Made by a program: the position numbers and the translations under genes. The notes beneath the pieces are model-generated. The model was not told where the DNA came from. It saw only the letters and a list, made by a program, of their open reading frames with translations, and ran no database searches. 37,252 bases of DNA. Source: Komagataeibacter nataicola. Lineage in GTDB: Bacteria; Pseudomonadota; Alphaproteobacteria; Acetobacterales; Acetobacteraceae. Below are positions 15,999 to 25,700 of this stretch, one piece after another; position 1 is the first letter of the stretch; each line of letters starts with the position of its first letter. The stretch is from positions 1 to 37,252 of the forward strand of contig NZ_NIRT01000027.1 of assembly GCF_003207795.1 (NCBI RefSeq), read 5' to 3'.

Positions 15999-16082
15999 TA
16001 TTTAGCACCCTTGTTCCTGCTCGTAATGACGGCTGCGGGAGCAGGGGGCATTCACCATGTTAAGGCAGCGATATAGCTGGAA

Positions 16083-19000
16083 ATGTTCAGGGCAAGACGC
16101 ATAGCGGACAAAGTCACGGACCTGATGAAAAAGACACCGCTCAGCCGGATGCCCCCATGGGTGCCGGTTGCTGTTGGTGCAATCATCATGGGATTTGCGG
16201 GGTCCATAACGCTCAGCCTGTATTCACAGGGTCTGCTATGCGTTGGCACGGTCACGCTCCTGCTGGTGCTAAACCGCAGGCCGGGGCGGGGCATCACCAT
16301 ATTCCTGATGATGCTGTCGCTGCTTGTATCGCTGCGCTACATCGTGTGGCGTCTGACCACCACGCTGGAGTTCCACGGGTGGATACAGGGCGGTCTGTCC
16401 GTGCTGCTCCTGCTGGCCGAGACCTATGCCCTGGTCACGCTGTGCCTGAGTTACTTCCAGATGTCATGGCCGCTGGAGCGCAGGGAGCACGCCCTGCCAG
16501 ATGATCCGGCCGACTGGCCGAGCGTGGATGTCTATGTGCCATCCTATAATGAAGAACTGTCCCTCGTGCGCTCGACAGTTCTTGGCGCGCTGGAACTTGA
16601 CTGGCCGGCTGATAAGCTGAACGTCTATATTCTTGATGATGGCCGACGGGTTGCCTTCCGTGATTTTGCGGTAGAATCTGGTGCAGGTTATATTATCCGC
16701 GCGGAAAATAATCACGCAAAGGCAGGCAATCTCAACCACGCCCTGAAAGTAACAGATGGAAAATTCGCCATCATTTTTGACTGCGATCACGTTCCCACCC
16801 GTGGTTTTCTCAAAAGAACCATCGGCTGGATGATTGCCGACCCCAACCTCGCTCTTTTGCAGACCCCGCATCATTTCTACGCGCCCGACCCGTTCCAGCG
16901 CAACCTCGCCGCAGGCATGCGTGTGCCGCCGGAAGGCAACATGTTCTATGGCCTGGTGCAGGATGGAAATGATTTCTGGGATGCAACGTTTTTCTGTGGC
17001 TCGTGCGCCGTCATCCGCCGCTCCGCCGTTATGGGGATTGGCGGGTTCGCGACCGAGACGGTAACGGAGGATGCGCATACCGCGCTCAAGATGCAGCGCA
17101 AGGGCTGGGGCACCGGCTACCTGCGCGAACCGCTGGCCGGCGGGCTGGCGACCGAGCGCCTGATCCTGCACATCGGCCAGCGCGTGCGCTGGGCGCGCGG
17201 CATGCTCCAGATCATGCGGCTCGACAATCCCATGCTTGGCCCCGGCCTGCGGTGGGAGCAGCGGCTTTGCTACCTGTCGGCCATGTCGCACTTCCTGTTT
17301 GCCATTCCACGCGTGACCTTTCTGGTCTCGCCGCTGGCCTATCTTTTTCTTGGTGAAAACATCATCGCGGCATCGCCGCTGGCCATCAGCGCCTATGCGC
17401 TACCTCATATCTTCCATTCCATCATGACGCTTTCACGCGTTGAAGGCCGGTGGCGCTATTCCTTCTGGAGCGAGATTTACGAAACCTCGCTCGCGCTGTT
17501 CCTGGTGCGGATCACCATCGTAACCCTGCTCCAGCCCCACAAGGGCAAGTTCAACGTAACCGACAAGGGCGGCCTGCTGGAGCGCAGCTATTTCGATTTC
17601 AGCGCGGTCTATCCCAACATCATCCTGGCGCTGATCCTGTTCGCAGCCCTTGCGCGCGGCATATTTGGCATCATCTGGCAATATCACGACCGCCTGGCGC
17701 TCCAGTCCTTCGTGCTCAATACCCTGTGGGTGGTCATTAGCCTCATTATTGTGCTGGCCGCCATCGCCGTGGGGCGTGAAACGCGCCAGACCCGCAGCGC
17801 ACCGCGCATTACCGTGCGCCTGCCCGTAACCGTTACCGATGGGCAGGGCAGGGCGTTCCATGCCCATACGCATGACCTGTCGCTAGGCGGCCTGTCGGTT
17901 GACATGGACTGGCCGCACGATGTCGAAGCGCCCCGGACCGTCATGGTCAGCTATGACAACGAGCGCGACGGCATTCATACGCACGTGCCCGCCCGGGTCA
18001 TGGCCATGCAGCCGGGCAACCTGCGCCTGCAATGGGCGCGCCGGGACCTGAGCGATGAACGCCAGGTGGTCGATATGGTGTTCGGGCGCAACGATGCATG
18101 GGCCAACTGGGCCGATTTCCCCGCCGACCGCCCCCTGCGCAGCATCGCCATGGTGTTCAGAAGTATTGGCGACCTCTTTAAATGGCGCAAGCCTGAAAAA
18201 CCCCGCCCCACTGCGCAGGCAGAGGCAATCACCATGCCCATGGTGGAAGAAAAACTGGAGAAACAGAGCCTCGTGCTGAAACCTGCCCAACGCGGCGCCC
18301 GCAGTGGGGCTGCCCTATCCGCCACCTTCCTCACAGCCTTCACGGCACTGCTCCCGGCAGCTATGGCGCAGGGGCTGCCGCCCGCGTCCGCCACGGTAGA
18401 CCAGAGTGGAATCAGCGCCCAGACTCCGTTTGGTGACAGCAATACAGGCAACGTGCCTGATGTGACGCCGCCAATCGACCCGCTGGCTGCAGCCCGGATC
18501 AGTGATACGGAGGTCACGCGCACCCTGTCGTTCCGTGACCTCGGGGCTACGACCGGCCCGCTGACATTACGCGGCTACTCTCCGCTACAGGGGCTTGATG
18601 TGGTCGTGCCCGCCAACCGGGTGGTAACGCACGCGCAGCTCACCCTGTCTGGCGCGCTCTCGCCGTCGCTGCTGCCTGAGGCGAGCGCTGTCACGGTTAC
18701 GCTGAACGAGCAGTATATCGGCACGATCAAGGTCAACCCTGACCACCCCGCGTTCGGCCCCATCACATTCGATGTCGATCCGCTATATTTTACCGGCGAC
18801 AACAAGCTCAATTTCCGTTTTGCCGGTGAATACAGGCGTGATTGCAATGATCTCTTCAACGAGATCCTGTGGGCGCGTATTTCCGACAGTTCACGCATCA
18901 CCCTGACCACGGTGCGGATCGCGCCCGAGCGCAAGCTCTCGCGTCTGCCTGCGCCCTTCTTCGATCCCAACCTGCGTGCGGCGTTGCGGGTTCCGGTCGT

Positions 19001-20648
19001 CATGCCATCCCCCGATAGCCGCGATGACCTGAAGGCGGCAGGCGTGATTGCTTCATGGTTTGGCAAGATCGCCGATTTCCGCGCGCTGTCCTTTCCCGTT
19101 TCCACAACCGTGCCCGCATCGGGCAACGCGGTTGAAGTGGGCCGGAACATTCCCCTTGATGCCAATGGCACGCTGCCCACCGGCCCGACCCTGGCCGAGA
19201 TCGTCAACCCCAATGACCCGTGGGGCACCATCCTGATCGTGACCGGGCGCACGCCGCAGGAAGTCGAGGCAGCCGCGCGCAACCTCGCGTTCTCGCATGA
19301 TACGCTTGGCGGCGTGGCCTCGAAAGTGGTGGAGGACGTGAGCCTTGCCCCCCGCCAGCCTTATGACGCACCCGCCTTCGTGCCAACGGACCGGCCCGTG
19401 CGCTTCGGTGAGCTTGTAGGGGCGGCCGACCTGCAGGGCGGGGGCTACACGCCCGCGGGCATGACCCTGCCATTCCACCTGCCGCCCGACCTGTATACAT
19501 GGCGGGGGCGGCCTTACCTCATGAACATGTGGGTGCGCGCGCCGGGCGGCCCGGTGGTGGACCTCGAGACATCACGCGTCGATGTCAGCCTCAACAACAA
19601 CTACCTGCAGAGCTATTCGCTCTCGCCGCCGGGCGTGTGGCAGAAATGGTCGGAAAGGCTGGTCAACCAGCATGCGGGCGCCACGGGTCACATGACGGCG
19701 CTGCCGCCGTGGCTACTGTTTGGCCAGAACCAGCTCCAGTTCAATTTTGATGCCCGGCCGATTGACCGGGGCGCATGCCGCCGCACGCCGGGTGATATCC
19801 GCATGAGCGTGGATTCAGATTCCACCCTCGACTTCCGCCGGGGCTACCATTACGCCGAACTGCCCAACCTGTCCTATTTCGCCGAGGCCGCCTTTCCGTT
19901 CTCCCGCATGGCCGATCTGTCCGAGACAACGATCATCCTGCCGCAAGGCCCGGATGCGGGTACGGCAGGCTCTTTCCTCGACCTCATGGGCTTTTTCGGG
20001 GCGACAACGTGGTACCCGGCGGCAGGCGTGCATGTCATGACGGCGGACCAGGTGAAGAATACCCCTCCACAGGGCGATATCATCCTGCTCTCCACCGCCG
20101 ACAGGCTGAATGGGCAATCAGACCTGCTGTCACGCTCGCCTTACGTGATCAGGGACGGGCACGTGCGGGTTGGCCAGAGCATGGGGCTGCAGGGCATCTG
20201 GTACCTGTTTCAGGACCACGACCACGCCGGCCTCCTCAACGGTGTGACCGCTCACCTCAATGCGCCGATTGCCGAGGCCGGGGTCATGATCGGCGCGCAG
20301 TCGCCCTATGACAGCCACCGCTCGGTCATCGCCTTTGTGGGAGATACGCCGCAGCGCATCCATGATCTGGTGCTCAGCCTGCGCAATACCAGGGATCTGT
20401 CTTCCATCCAGGGGGACCTGGTGCTCAAGAACGCCGAACAGTTTACCAGTTACCGCACCGCGCCGACCTATAAAGTGGGCTCATTACCCCTGTGGCTGCA
20501 ACTGGACCGGTATCTGAGTTATCATCCTTTCATTCTTTATCTGACCGGTCTATCAGGAGCGGGGTTGACCGCCTTCGGGGCGTGGAGCTGGCTGCGCGCC
20601 AAATCACGCAGGCGCGTGCTGGATGATAACAGGACCGGTGAGGCGTGA
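16083..20648 (+). CDS. bcsAB2: Fused cellulose synthase BcsAB (type II operon)
   Basis: This 1521-aa fusion joins the catalytic BcsA and periplasmic BcsB parts. BcsA has membrane helices, then glycosyltransferase family 2 motifs: DD185-186, D233-x-D235, T328-E-D and Q366-x-x-R-W370. A PilZ domain follows with R571-x3-R575 and D598-L-S-L-G-G, the c-di-GMP site that switches the enzyme on. A hydrophobic linker at about residues 740-765 (ending LLPAAMAQ) leads into the BcsB part, which ends in a membrane helix and a basic tail. It polymerises UDP-glucose and pushes the glucan across the inner membrane. Ribosome-binding support for the ATG at 16083 is weak, and the ATG at 16125 is an alternative. 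The fused form is known from Komagataeibacter. Confidence 0.95.
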   Translation: MFRARRIADKVTDLMKKTPLSRMPPWVPVAVGAIIMGFAGSITLSLYSQGLLCVGTVTLLLVLNRRPGRGITIFLMMLSLLVSLRYIVWRLTTTLEFHGWIQGGLSVLLLLAETYALVTLCLSYFQMSWPLERREHALPDDPADWPSVDVYVPSYNEELSLVRSTVLGALELDWPADKLNVYILDDGRRVAFRDFAVESGAGYIIRAENNHAKAGNLNHALKVTDGKFAIIFDCDHVPTRGFLKRTIGWMIADPNLALLQTPHHFYAPDPFQRNLAAGMRVPPEGNMFYGLVQDGNDFWDATFFCGSCAVIRRSAVMGIGGFATETVTEDAHTALKMQRKGWGTGYLREPLAGGLATERLILHIGQRVRWARGMLQIMRLDNPMLGPGLRWEQRLCYLSAMSHFLFAIPRVTFLVSPLAYLFLGENIIAASPLAISAYALPHIFHSIMTLSRVEGRWRYSFWSEIYETSLALFLVRITIVTLLQPHKGKFNVTDKGGLLERSYFDFSAVYPNIILALILFAALARGIFGIIWQYHDRLALQSFVLNTLWVVISLIIVLAAIAVGRETRQTRSAPRITVRLPVTVTDGQGRAFHAHTHDLSLGGLSVDMDWPHDVEAPRTVMVSYDNERDGIHTHVPARVMAMQPGNLRLQWARRDLSDERQVVDMVFGRNDAWANWADFPADRPLRSIAMVFRSIGDLFKWRKPEKPRPTAQAEAITMPMVEEKLEKQSLVLKPAQRGARSGAALSATFLTAFTALLPAAMAQGLPPASATVDQSGISAQTPFGDSNTGNVPDVTPPIDPLAAARISDTEVTRTLSFRDLGATTGPLTLRGYSPLQGLDVVVPANRVVTHAQLTLSGALSPSLLPEASAVTVTLNEQYIGTIKVNPDHPAFGPITFDVDPLYFTGDNKLNFRFAGEYRRDCNDLFNEILWARISDSSRITLTTVRIAPERKLSRLPAPFFDPNLRAALRVPVVMPSPDSRDDLKAAGVIASWFGKIADFRALSFPVSTTVPASGNAVEVGRNIPLDANGTLPTGPTLAEIVNPNDPWGTILIVTGRTPQEVEAAARNLAFSHDTLGGVASKVVEDVSLAPRQPYDAPAFVPTDRPVRFGELVGAADLQGGGYTPAGMTLPFHLPPDLYTWRGRPYLMNMWVRAPGGPVVDLETSRVDVSLNNNYLQSYSLSPPGVWQKWSERLVNQHAGATGHMTALPPWLLFGQNQLQFNFDARPIDRGACRRTPGDIRMSVDSDSTLDFRRGYHYAELPNLSYFAEAAFPFSRMADLSETTIILPQGPDAGTAGSFLDLMGFFGATTWYPAAGVHVMTADQVKNTPPQGDIILLSTADRLNGQSDLLSRSPYVIRDGHVRVGQSMGLQGIWYLFQDHDHAGLLNGVTAHLNAPIAEAGVMIGAQSPYDSHRSVIAFVGDTPQRIHDLVLSLRNTRDLSSIQGDLVLKNAEQFTSYRTAPTYKVGSLPLWLQLDRYLSYHPFILYLTGLSGAGLTAFGAWSWLRAKSRRRVLDDNRTGEA

Positions 20649-20766
20649 GGCACAACAACGCCCCCGCCATGCAGGCCAAATCACGACAGGGTGTGGCCAG
20701 TCTGGACGGGCATGCCTGTAGCGCCACCCTGGCCCATAAATAAATTCTTATACGGAGAAGTAATTC

Positions 20767-21438
20767 ATGAGTGCTCTTCTTGCCGGACTCACGCTGCTGA
20801 TTATCGGTGACAGTCACGTCACGTTCAAGGACTCCCTGCTGTCCGTGCTGCCGGATGAATTCAGTCGTCAGGGTGCAAAAGTGGTCACCTACGGGGTCTG
20901 CTCCTCCACCGCGGCCGACTGGGTCGTGCCCAACCCCAACAATGGTTGCGGCGCCGCCGAGCGCATTGGTGATGCCCCGATTGGCGCGCCCAACATGAAG
21001 CCCGCATCGCCCCCGCCCATCAGCGACCTCGTGGCCAAGTGGCATCCCAACGTGGTAATGGTGATTCTTGGCGATACTATGGCAGCCTATGGCCAGGCCG
21101 CTGTCTCGAAGGACTGGGTGGACGAGCAGGTCAAGACCCTGACCTATGCCATTGGCAAGACCGCGTGCATCTGGGTGGGGCCGACCTGGGGCCAGTTCAG
21201 CCCGCGCTATGGCAAGACCGACCAGCGCGCAACCGAAATGGCCAGCTTCCTCAAGGGTGAAGTGGCGCCGTGCAGCTATGTCGATGGCACCGCGCTGCTC
21301 AAACAGGGCAGCGTGAACACCATCGATGGCATTCATGCAACGCCTGAAAGCTACAAGGTATGGGGCAATGCGATCGTGCAGGCGACGCTGCCTGAACTGG
21401 AAAAGCTGAAAGACGCCCCGCCTGCTACCGACCAGTAA
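20767..21438 (+). CDS. bcsX: BcsX, SGNH-fold protein of cellulose operon
   Basis: This 223-aa protein has Ser16 in LIIGDSH (residues 12-17) and D187-x-x-H190 (DGIH). Block II glycine is in TYGVCSST. Block III reads VILGDTMAAY, without the usual Gly-x-Asn-Asp, so the oxyanion Asn is not evident. GDSH plus DxxH is the form seen in SGNH halves of OafA/OatA-type acyltransferases. The Ser lies so near the N-terminus that the hydrophobic start is probably the first beta strand and not a cleavable signal. A GGAGAAG site precedes the ATG. It precedes bcsY, and the two may together acylate cellulose. The gene name follows the known Komagataeibacter type II operon. Confidence 0.88.
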   Translation: MSALLAGLTLLIIGDSHVTFKDSLLSVLPDEFSRQGAKVVTYGVCSSTAADWVVPNPNNGCGAAERIGDAPIGAPNMKPASPPPISDLVAKWHPNVVMVILGDTMAAYGQAAVSKDWVDEQVKTLTYAIGKTACIWVGPTWGQFSPRYGKTDQRATEMASFLKGEVAPCSYVDGTALLKQGSVNTIDGIHATPESYKVWGNAIVQATLPELEKLKDAPPATDQ

Positions 21439-21476
21439 GGTTGCCCCTGACGGGCACAAGACGTGGAAATCTGTTG

Positions 21477-22637
21477 ATGCTGCACCAAAATGAACCTGCC
21501 CCCACCACAAGCAGGTGGCGTGAAATACTTGAGAAAGATTTTTTTCCCCTTAACCGTCGGCGCGATATTGATGGGCTGCGTGGCCTGGCCATTGCCCTTG
21601 TGGTCCTGTTCCATGCGGGCTGGCTGCAGGGGGGCTTTATCGGCGTCGATATTTTTGTGGTGATCTCGGGCTATTTCATGGGGCGCTCGGCGCTCATGCA
21701 GCATCCGTTCCAGCCCCTGCGCTTTGTCTGCCGCAGGCTCTACCGCCTGCTGCCCGCGCTGGTCTGCATGATCGGCCTGGTCTCGGCGGGCATGCTGTGG
21801 TGGGTCCTGCAGAGTGACCGGGCCGATATTGCCATCAACGGGGCGTATGCCCTGGTGTACCTGTCCAACATATGGGCCTCGGGGCATGTCGGGTATTTTC
21901 AGGGGCAGAGCATTGCCTACCCGTTCCTGCATACATGGTCGCTCTCGCTGGAAATGCAGTTCTACACCATCATTTTCCTGATGGCGCTGCTGCTGCCGCT
22001 GACAAAACACCGCAAGCTGGTGCTCTCGGGCATCTTTACCGTGTCACTGGCCTATTGCGCGTGGAGCTACGTCGAGGGCGATACGCAGGCTTATTACAAT
22101 ATATTCGATCGCCTGTGGCAGTTTTCACTTGGCACCATGATCTGGATATGTCCCCGGCCACGCCTTTCGCCGGTTGTTGCCAACATCATCTACGCCGCAG
22201 CACTGACGGTGATCGTGGGGGCGGGGCTGTTCTATACCCTTCAGTTTGCCTGCCCGTCCTACATGACCATTTTCCCCTGCCTCGCGGTGGCCACCATCAT
22301 CATGCTGCCCGAAACGCACGTGGGCAGACTGTGCCTTGTGCCCATTTCACCGCTCGGGGTCATTTCTTACTCGGTCTATCTGTGGCACTGGCCCGGTATC
22401 GTGGTGGCGAATTATCTGTTCTTCTTCCAGGTGCACGGGTTGATGATGGCTGCCGTGCTGGGCATCGTGCTTGTCATCAGCGTGTTGAGCTACGTGTTTG
22501 TGGAGCGCACCGGGCTTGATTATGAGGACAGGGTTGCCGTTTGCGCCCGCAACCGTGGCGCGGCCCTTCTTATCGGTACCTGCATGATTCTGGCTGCGAT
22601 CCTGTTCTATATCTCTTACGTGTCCCGTGTTCATTAG
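21477..22637 (+). CDS. bcsY: BcsY, acyltransferase-3 family membrane protein
   Basis: This 386-aa protein has about ten membrane segments. The N-terminal part carries the acyltransferase-3 landmarks: DIDGLRGLA, then LFHAG with the presumed catalytic His, GGFIGVDIFVVISGYF and a basic RRLYRLLPAL segment. Such proteins move acyl groups from cytoplasmic acyl-CoA to extracytoplasmic sugars. In this operon the likely acceptor is cellulose, as proposed for Komagataeibacter BcsY. The ATG at 21477 follows GTGGAA and is preferred over an in-frame TTG at 21441, which starts 2 nt after the bcsX stop. The C-terminus ends with one more helix and a short tail. Confidence 0.88.
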   Translation: MLHQNEPAPTTSRWREILEKDFFPLNRRRDIDGLRGLAIALVVLFHAGWLQGGFIGVDIFVVISGYFMGRSALMQHPFQPLRFVCRRLYRLLPALVCMIGLVSAGMLWWVLQSDRADIAINGAYALVYLSNIWASGHVGYFQGQSIAYPFLHTWSLSLEMQFYTIIFLMALLLPLTKHRKLVLSGIFTVSLAYCAWSYVEGDTQAYYNIFDRLWQFSLGTMIWICPRPRLSPVVANIIYAAALTVIVGAGLFYTLQFACPSYMTIFPCLAVATIIMLPETHVGRLCLVPISPLGVISYSVYLWHWPGIVVANYLFFFQVHGLMMAAVLGIVLVISVLSYVFVERTGLDYEDRVAVCARNRGAALLIGTCMILAAILFYISYVSRVH

Positions 22638-22660
22638 ACACGACATAAAAGGACGATACC

Positions 22661-22723
22661 ATGCCGCCACCGCGCTGCCTTCGGGGCGTGGGTGGCGGCG
22701 TACGCCTGCGGCCTGGGTCATGA
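22661..22723 (+). CDS. Possible 20-aa leader ORF coupled to bcsC2
   Basis: An ATG with the best ribosome-binding site of this junction (AAAGGA at 22647-22652, spacing 8) opens a 20-codon frame that differs from bcsC2. Its TGA (22721-22723) overlaps the bcsC2 ATG at 22720 as ATGA. The peptide is Gly/Arg/Pro-rich and has no signal-like features. A translational-coupling role is likelier than a function of the peptide itself. Confidence 0.35.
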   Translation: MPPPRCLRGVGGGVRLRPGS

Positions 22724-25700
22724 CGCCCCAGCCCATGCGGTCGGCAAATGGCACGCTGAAGCTCATCTGCGGCATGATGGCGGGCGTCATCCTGTCGGGT
22801 GAGGTGGCGCATGCGCAGACTGACCCCGCTCAGGTCACGCAAAACGGCCTGACAGCAACTGACGGCACAGCCATCACGGTCACGCCCACGCAGGAGCAGG
22901 ATGCCGAACGCGCGGCCATGAACGCGCACCTGGCACATGCAGCCGCCGTGCTCGAACTCCTGCTCAACCAGGGCTATTACTGGCTGGGGCAGCATAACCT
23001 CAATAAAGCGCATGAAACGATAGAACGCGCGATTTCGCTTGATCCCGACAACCCTGAAGCACTTTACCTTCAGGGCCGCCTGCAGATGGCGCAGGGCAAC
23101 CCGGCGCAGGCCTCGGCCACACTGGCCCGGCTGGTCCACAATGGCACGGCGCCGGGGCTGGTTACCGACCTCAAGGCGCAGATACAGGCCGGCCCCGTGG
23201 ACCCAAAGGCCCTAGCCGAGGCGCGCGCTCTGGCGGCGGCAGGCAAGATGATGCCCGCCATGTTCAAGTACAAGGCCCTGTTCAAGCACGGCGACCCGCC
23301 ACCCGATCTGGCGCTGGAATATTACCGCGTGCTGGGGGCCACCATCCTTGGCCGCCAGGAGGCCCAGACCAAACTGACCGCCTGGGTGCAGCGCAACCCG
23401 CGCGATCTTGATGCCCGGCTGTTGCTCGACCGGATCCTGACCTACCGCGTTACGTCGCGCCCCGAAGGGATGGACGGCCTGCGCGCGCTCGCCCGCTCCA
23501 GTGCGCCAGCTTCCATCAGGGCAGGGGCCGTTGCCGCATGGCGCGAGGCGCTGCTGTGGGAGCCGATTACTGGCCCCACCATTCCGCTCTATAACGAATG
23601 GCTTGGCCTGCACCCCGATGATGCGGAAGTAACCGAACTGCTGCACAAGGCGCAGGAAACGCAGAACGCCATCGACGCCGCAACCGCCCACCAGGAGGGC
23701 TATGCCCTGCTGGCCCGGCACAACCTGGAAGGGGCGTCCGAACGCTTTCAGCACGCCCTCGCACTCAATGCCCATGATGCGGATGCGCTTGGCGGACTGG
23801 GGCTGGTGGCGCAGGCCCGGCAGCAGCCTGCCCAGGCCACGCAGTATTTTTTGCAGGCCATGCAGGCTGACCCGGATTCAGCGCCCCACTGGCGGGCTGC
23901 CATCAAGGCGCTGCAATCTGGCGGGGGCGGGGGCATGGACCCGCTGGTGGTGCGCATCCTCCAGGCCATCAATACTGGCCATTACGAAGCCGCCCGCACG
24001 GATCTTGCCCTGCTCGGCCGCCGTTCGGGCAATGGGCTGACCTACCTGTCGCTGGACGGCATGCTTGAGCGCAGGCAGGGGCATAACGCGGAAGCCGAGC
24101 GCATCTACCGCCAGATTCTAAGCCGGGCGCCGGACAATGCCGATGCGCTGTTCAATCTGGGCGCCATCCTGATCCAGACCGGGCGCGGGGCGGAAGCACA
24201 GGAGATCATCGCCCGCCTCAGGCCGCTGCGCCCGGCGCTGGCCGTGCACCTGCAGGCCGCCGATCTTTCCGCCCGCGCCGAGCAGACGCGCGATGCTGAT
24301 GAACGGGTGGCCCTGCTGCGTCAGGCCGTAACCCTCGACCCCACGGACCCGTGGATCCGTCTCAAGCTCGCCCATGCGCTTGACGATGCCGGCGGCCATT
24401 TTCAGGCCCAAAGCCTGATGGACGACCTGACAAACGCAGCATCCGTCACGCCAGATGACCTGCAGGCCGGGATCATCTACGCCATGGGGCAGCATGACCT
24501 GACCACGGCCGAGCGCCTGATGGCGCGCCTGCCTGCAACCGGGCGGAGCGCTGGCATGGCCAGTATTGCCGGCCAGATCGAGCTTGCCCGCCGCATCCAG
24601 GCGCTCAACCGCGCGCCGCGCGCGGACAATGCCGCGCTCGTGGCCCTTGCCGACCAGCCCGACCCCACGGGCGACCGGGGCATGCAGATTGCTGGCGCCC
24701 TGCTTGACCGCCATGCCACGCGCGAGGCCCAGCAGGTGCTCGTACAGGAAGAGCGCCTGACCCAGCCGCCCAAGGCTGCGCAGATGCTGGCCTATGCCGG
24801 GATGTACCTGCGCCTGCATGCCATGTTCGACACCACGCGCTGCCTTGGCACCTTTGATGAGATGGCACGCGCCTACCCCGGCTACGCCACGGCGGAACAG
24901 ATACGGATAAGAAACGATATCGCCATCGGCATTGCCATCATGACCGCCGATAACTTTGACCGTTATGGCCAGACCACGCAGGCCTATCAGGTCATGGCCC
25001 CCGTGCTGCGCGCCCACCCTGAATCAGCCGAGGCCCATCTGGCCATGGGCCGGATATACCAGACACGCAACATGCCCCGGCGCGCACTGGAAGAAGACCA
25101 GATTGCCCTGCGCCTCAAGCCGCGCAATATCTACGCTCTCGCCGCCGCCGCGCGTGACGCGGGCGGTACAGGCAGGGTGGATCTGGCGCGGAGCTATGCC
25201 GGCCGCCTTGTGCATGAAGACCCCGATGGCCCGATGACATGGGAAGTGCGCTCCGATGTCGATCGCGTGGCGGGCAACACGCGTGTCCAGCTTGCCGATG
25301 TGGAGCACGCGCGTAGCGCCCAGCGCACGCTGGATGGTGAAGGCGCGTATGAAGGCCATGAAAGTTTCCTGCCGGATTATCGCTGGCCGTTCATTGACAG
25401 CAATTATATCGATCTGCAGGGTGCGACACTGCCTGCAAGCTATCATTACATCCCCGAGGATGATGGCGCCGAGGCGATGGACCGGCAGATTGTCTACCTG
25501 CGTGATTCCATCTCGCCACAGCTCGACGCCAACAGCTTCGTGCGTAGCCGCACGGGTGTTGCGGGGCTGGGGCAGCTGACGGAATTCGCCATTCCCATAA
25601 CCGGCACGCTGCCGTTTGAATCATGGGAGCACCGGCTGTCCTTTTCGGTCACACCCACGCTGCTGTTTACCGGCGACCCGCTGAAAAATGCCTATTCAGC

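Larger units (their letters stand above)
15426..16082. other. Intergenic control region upstream of bcsAB2 (657 nt)
   Basis: No supported gene is present. The region is AT-rich with several dyads: TATGAAC-TCT-GTTCATA (15693-15709), GTTAAT-N5-ATTAAC (15854-15870), ATGTT-N5-AACAT (15880-15894) and TGAACA-A-TGTTCA (15986-15998). A TTGACA at 15844-15849 could be a -35 element but has only a weak partner 17 nt downstream. A long 5' leader is likely, as transcription probably starts well before the ATG at 16083. Confidence 0.6.

Noticed and set aside
20530-21510. 326-codon minus-strand open frame over bcsX
   Set aside because: It is antisense to bcsX, whose SGNH residues and ribosome-binding site are clear; no domain is seen in the antisense product.
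24118-25017. 299-codon minus-strand open frame inside bcsC2
   Set aside because: It is a shadow of GC-rich TPR coding, Gly/His-rich and without a recognisable domain.
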